The notes beneath the pieces are model-generated. The model was given only the letters and a program-made list of their open reading frames with translations, ran no database searches and was not told the DNA's origin. Below are positions 62,229 to 64,000 of a stretch of 64,000 nt of DNA, in pieces. Within the stretch, counting starts at the first letter, position 1. Each line of letters begins with the position of its first letter. The position numbers were made by a program, and so were the translations under genes. Source of the stretch: Symbiodinium natans (Eukaryota > Sar > Dinophyceae > Suessiales > Symbiodiniaceae); assembly GCA_905221605.1 (NCBI GenBank), contig CAJNDS010002089.1:86501-150500 (forward strand). Reading direction: 5' to 3'.

Positions 62229-64000
62229 CTACTCATCAAGAAGCGGCCCCGCGCTCGCGCGCTGCAAGCAGCAAGCGTGGTGGAAGCCGCGCTGCAGATC
62301 CATCGAGATCCTGCCCCGAATCTGATTCTTCGAGCTCCCCGTGCGAAGTCCAAACCTCGCATCCCTCAACTGACACAGTGAGTCCACAATGTCCTCACTT
62401 TCCTTATGAACTCCCCCAATCGATTCCCAAACCATCGGCTCGAATCCTATCAACTGTTTCGCGCACTTGATCGCGATGTCATGTGTCTTCCGCTTACGAT
62501 CAGCATACCGAGAGGCTGCACTCAATGGGTGGCTTGCACTCTCTCTCTCTCAGTGCGGAGACCGCGAACGGGGACACAATCGCAAAATCCAATGCGAGTT
62601 TGGGGAGTTTTTGCCATGGAAGATGCTCGGACTGATGGGGAAGTGTGGATCAAAACGTCAGCTGGTCTAAGCTCGGCACTATCTGGCAAGAGACCTGGAA
62701 GCTCGAGTTGGGGCGTTGTTTTGTTTGTGAGGCAAGTGTAAATATCGTATTGCGCAAAGTATGGTGCATGGTTTGTTTATGTCCCTGTCCCATACAAGAT
62801 AGGACATGATGCCCCATTTCATCCAAATTTTGATGGCAGAAGGCGCAAGTGCTTGCTCCCGGGAAAAGACATAACCCCAAGCGTAAACCCACAACGTCCC
62901 TGAATGCCGTGTTGCCCAACATTGAATCTTGCACAAGCCCCGGCGTCATTCGAAGCCATGCATCCGCGCCCGTCGCCGAGACTGCTCTCAGACGTGCCTG
63001 ACCTGCACAATCGGCCTGCTGCACCAGGAGCTTGTAAGCCGAATCGTGGAAGATACTCAGAACGTCCTTACGCTTGATAACTTTCTGTTCATCTCGGAGC
63101 TCCGCCGCATGTACCCCCAGCTCCGGTGTTAAGTGTTGGATCGCTGCTAGCTCTCCCTCGCACGGTGTTCTGACATGAGTGGGGGGCAACAAATCTTTAA
63201 TGGTGGCACTGCACTGGCGTCGCGATGAAATGAAGCAAATGTCCGACGTATGGAGGACCTGCATGCCTAGCTCAATACGGGGGCTAGCCAGGCCAAGGCC
63301 GCCCCTGTTCAGGGGGAGCTTAGCTTGGGTCCACTGCTGGGTGTTGAGGGTAACATTCAACATGTGTTCCAATACGTGTTTCGCCCTTTGATGGAAGTAA
63401 TCCAATAATTCTCCCAAGTGGGCCCTGGGAACTGTTCGACACCAATACTGGATCTTACTGTAAGAAACGCCCTGGCGCATCAATATGAACGCAACATGAA
63501 TGGAAGCATCAAAAACTCAGGTTTCACTTCATTTCTTAATTGGTGCTTTTGGGAGCAGAAGTCTCTTGCACCCTGGCATGGATTTCTTGGTCGATTTTGG
63601 ATTGCCATGATGTCTACAACATGATGCCGGGGGAATCTTTCCAAGGCCTCAAACACACATTCCAATTCGGCACGCTTGCTCTCCTGGAAAGAATGAAGAA
63701 AGTCCGCATCTTGGCTGATCGGCGTCTTTAACATGAGGATATTAGCTCCGATGACCACCTTAACTCCCAGCGCTTGGAAGCGCGAGACATCACCCCGAAA
63801 AGCCTCCCCAGCCAACAGATAGAGAGTACATTTGCTTGGGTCCACCTTTAAACCATACTTCTCAGCCAGACGAATTTCCTGGCGAAATTGCTCCCACACA
63901 TCGAGGGTAGGTCCTCCACTAAATTTATCATCGGCAAAAGCGGGCCTAAATTCGGGTATCGGTCTCGAATTAGCGCGTTGGGCCTCACGGAGCATACGAC
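62229..64000 (-). pseudogene. frameshifted non-LTR (LINE) retrotransposon, 3' part, cut by window edge
   Basis: Reading leftward on the minus strand. Frame 63995-63480 has the reverse transcriptase motif FADD (63924-63938), then DPSKCTLYLL and the LGVKV strand. A shift near 63480 leads to frame 63483-62650 with KIQYWCRT, LNRGGLGLASPRIE and a CX2CX8HHX3C zinc site (CAFC...GHHVLSC). Around 62660-62560, RPADVLI and, one frame further, ALDFAIVSPF occur next to a (CT)n run. Frame 62525-62229 has SRYADRKRK, FEPMVWES and LGG-like ends. These are the usual C-terminal blocks of algal LINE ORF2. At least three frameshifts make it inactive unless they are sequencing errors. The 5' part, including most of the reverse transcriptase, lies beyond the window. 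Confidence 0.8.

Overview
The window looks like nuclear DNA of a dinoflagellate, most likely Symbiodiniaceae or a close relative. The reasons are abundant TTTAGGG/CCCTAAA telomere-type repeats, spliceable coding fragments whose introns use GC or GA donors and end in AG followed by G, very sparse genes, and a long copia-type polyprotein of the domain style I associate with dinoflagellate genomes. Nothing resembles bacterial operon layout. A run of 100 N at 7431-7530 marks an assembly gap, and the LINE at the right edge is cut by the window.

Layout. 1-7.4 kb: mosaic of many short telomere-type arrays in both orientations. 7.5-12.7 kb: no recognised protein; a trinucleotide array at each side, a C/A-rich skewed block, and a cluster of tRNA-like sequences including an initiator tRNA-Met-like gene. 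13.1-14.6 kb: a secreted protein with two eight-cysteine repeats, followed by a split CBM1 cellulose-binding module. 15.0-23.2 kb: three tandem 1,733-bp units running into about ten 195-bp units that share a core. 23-32.8 kb: mostly unassigned sequence with telomere-like scraps. 32.8-34.7 kb: multi-exon gene fragment with a conserved WCLFE block and non-canonical introns. 35.5-49.6 kb: AT-rich 9-bp satellite carrying a repeated hairpin module, split by a complete 10,025-bp LTR retrotransposon (37429-47453). 49.6-54.3 kb: 55-bp tandem array, a hairpin array, telomere-like palindromes and a 219-bp palindromic tandem repeat. 55.5-59.1 kb: about 1-kb repeat units with long CT runs. 59.8-60.1 kb: a probable exon of unknown function. 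62.2-64.0 kb: a frameshifted LINE.

The most interesting object is the retrotransposon on the minus strand. It has two identical 165-bp LTRs (TG...CA), a 5-bp AAATT duplication, a polypurine tract and one uninterrupted 2,924-codon gag-pol frame with catalytic residues of protease, integrase, reverse transcriptase and RNase H in place. Two extra domains sit inside the polyprotein: one resembling a C5 cytosine methyltransferase (LFSG, GPPC and VEQP motifs) and one resembling a TET/JBP-type 2-oxoglutarate/Fe(II) dioxygenase (HRDxxN...H). A +1-frame open region overlaps the pol end and encodes two hydrophobic segments plus an HX4C-X13-CX2C motif. A mobile element carrying both a possible writer and a possible eraser of DNA methylation is the best candidate here for a little-described system. 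The fold assignments come from motifs read by eye and need profile searches.
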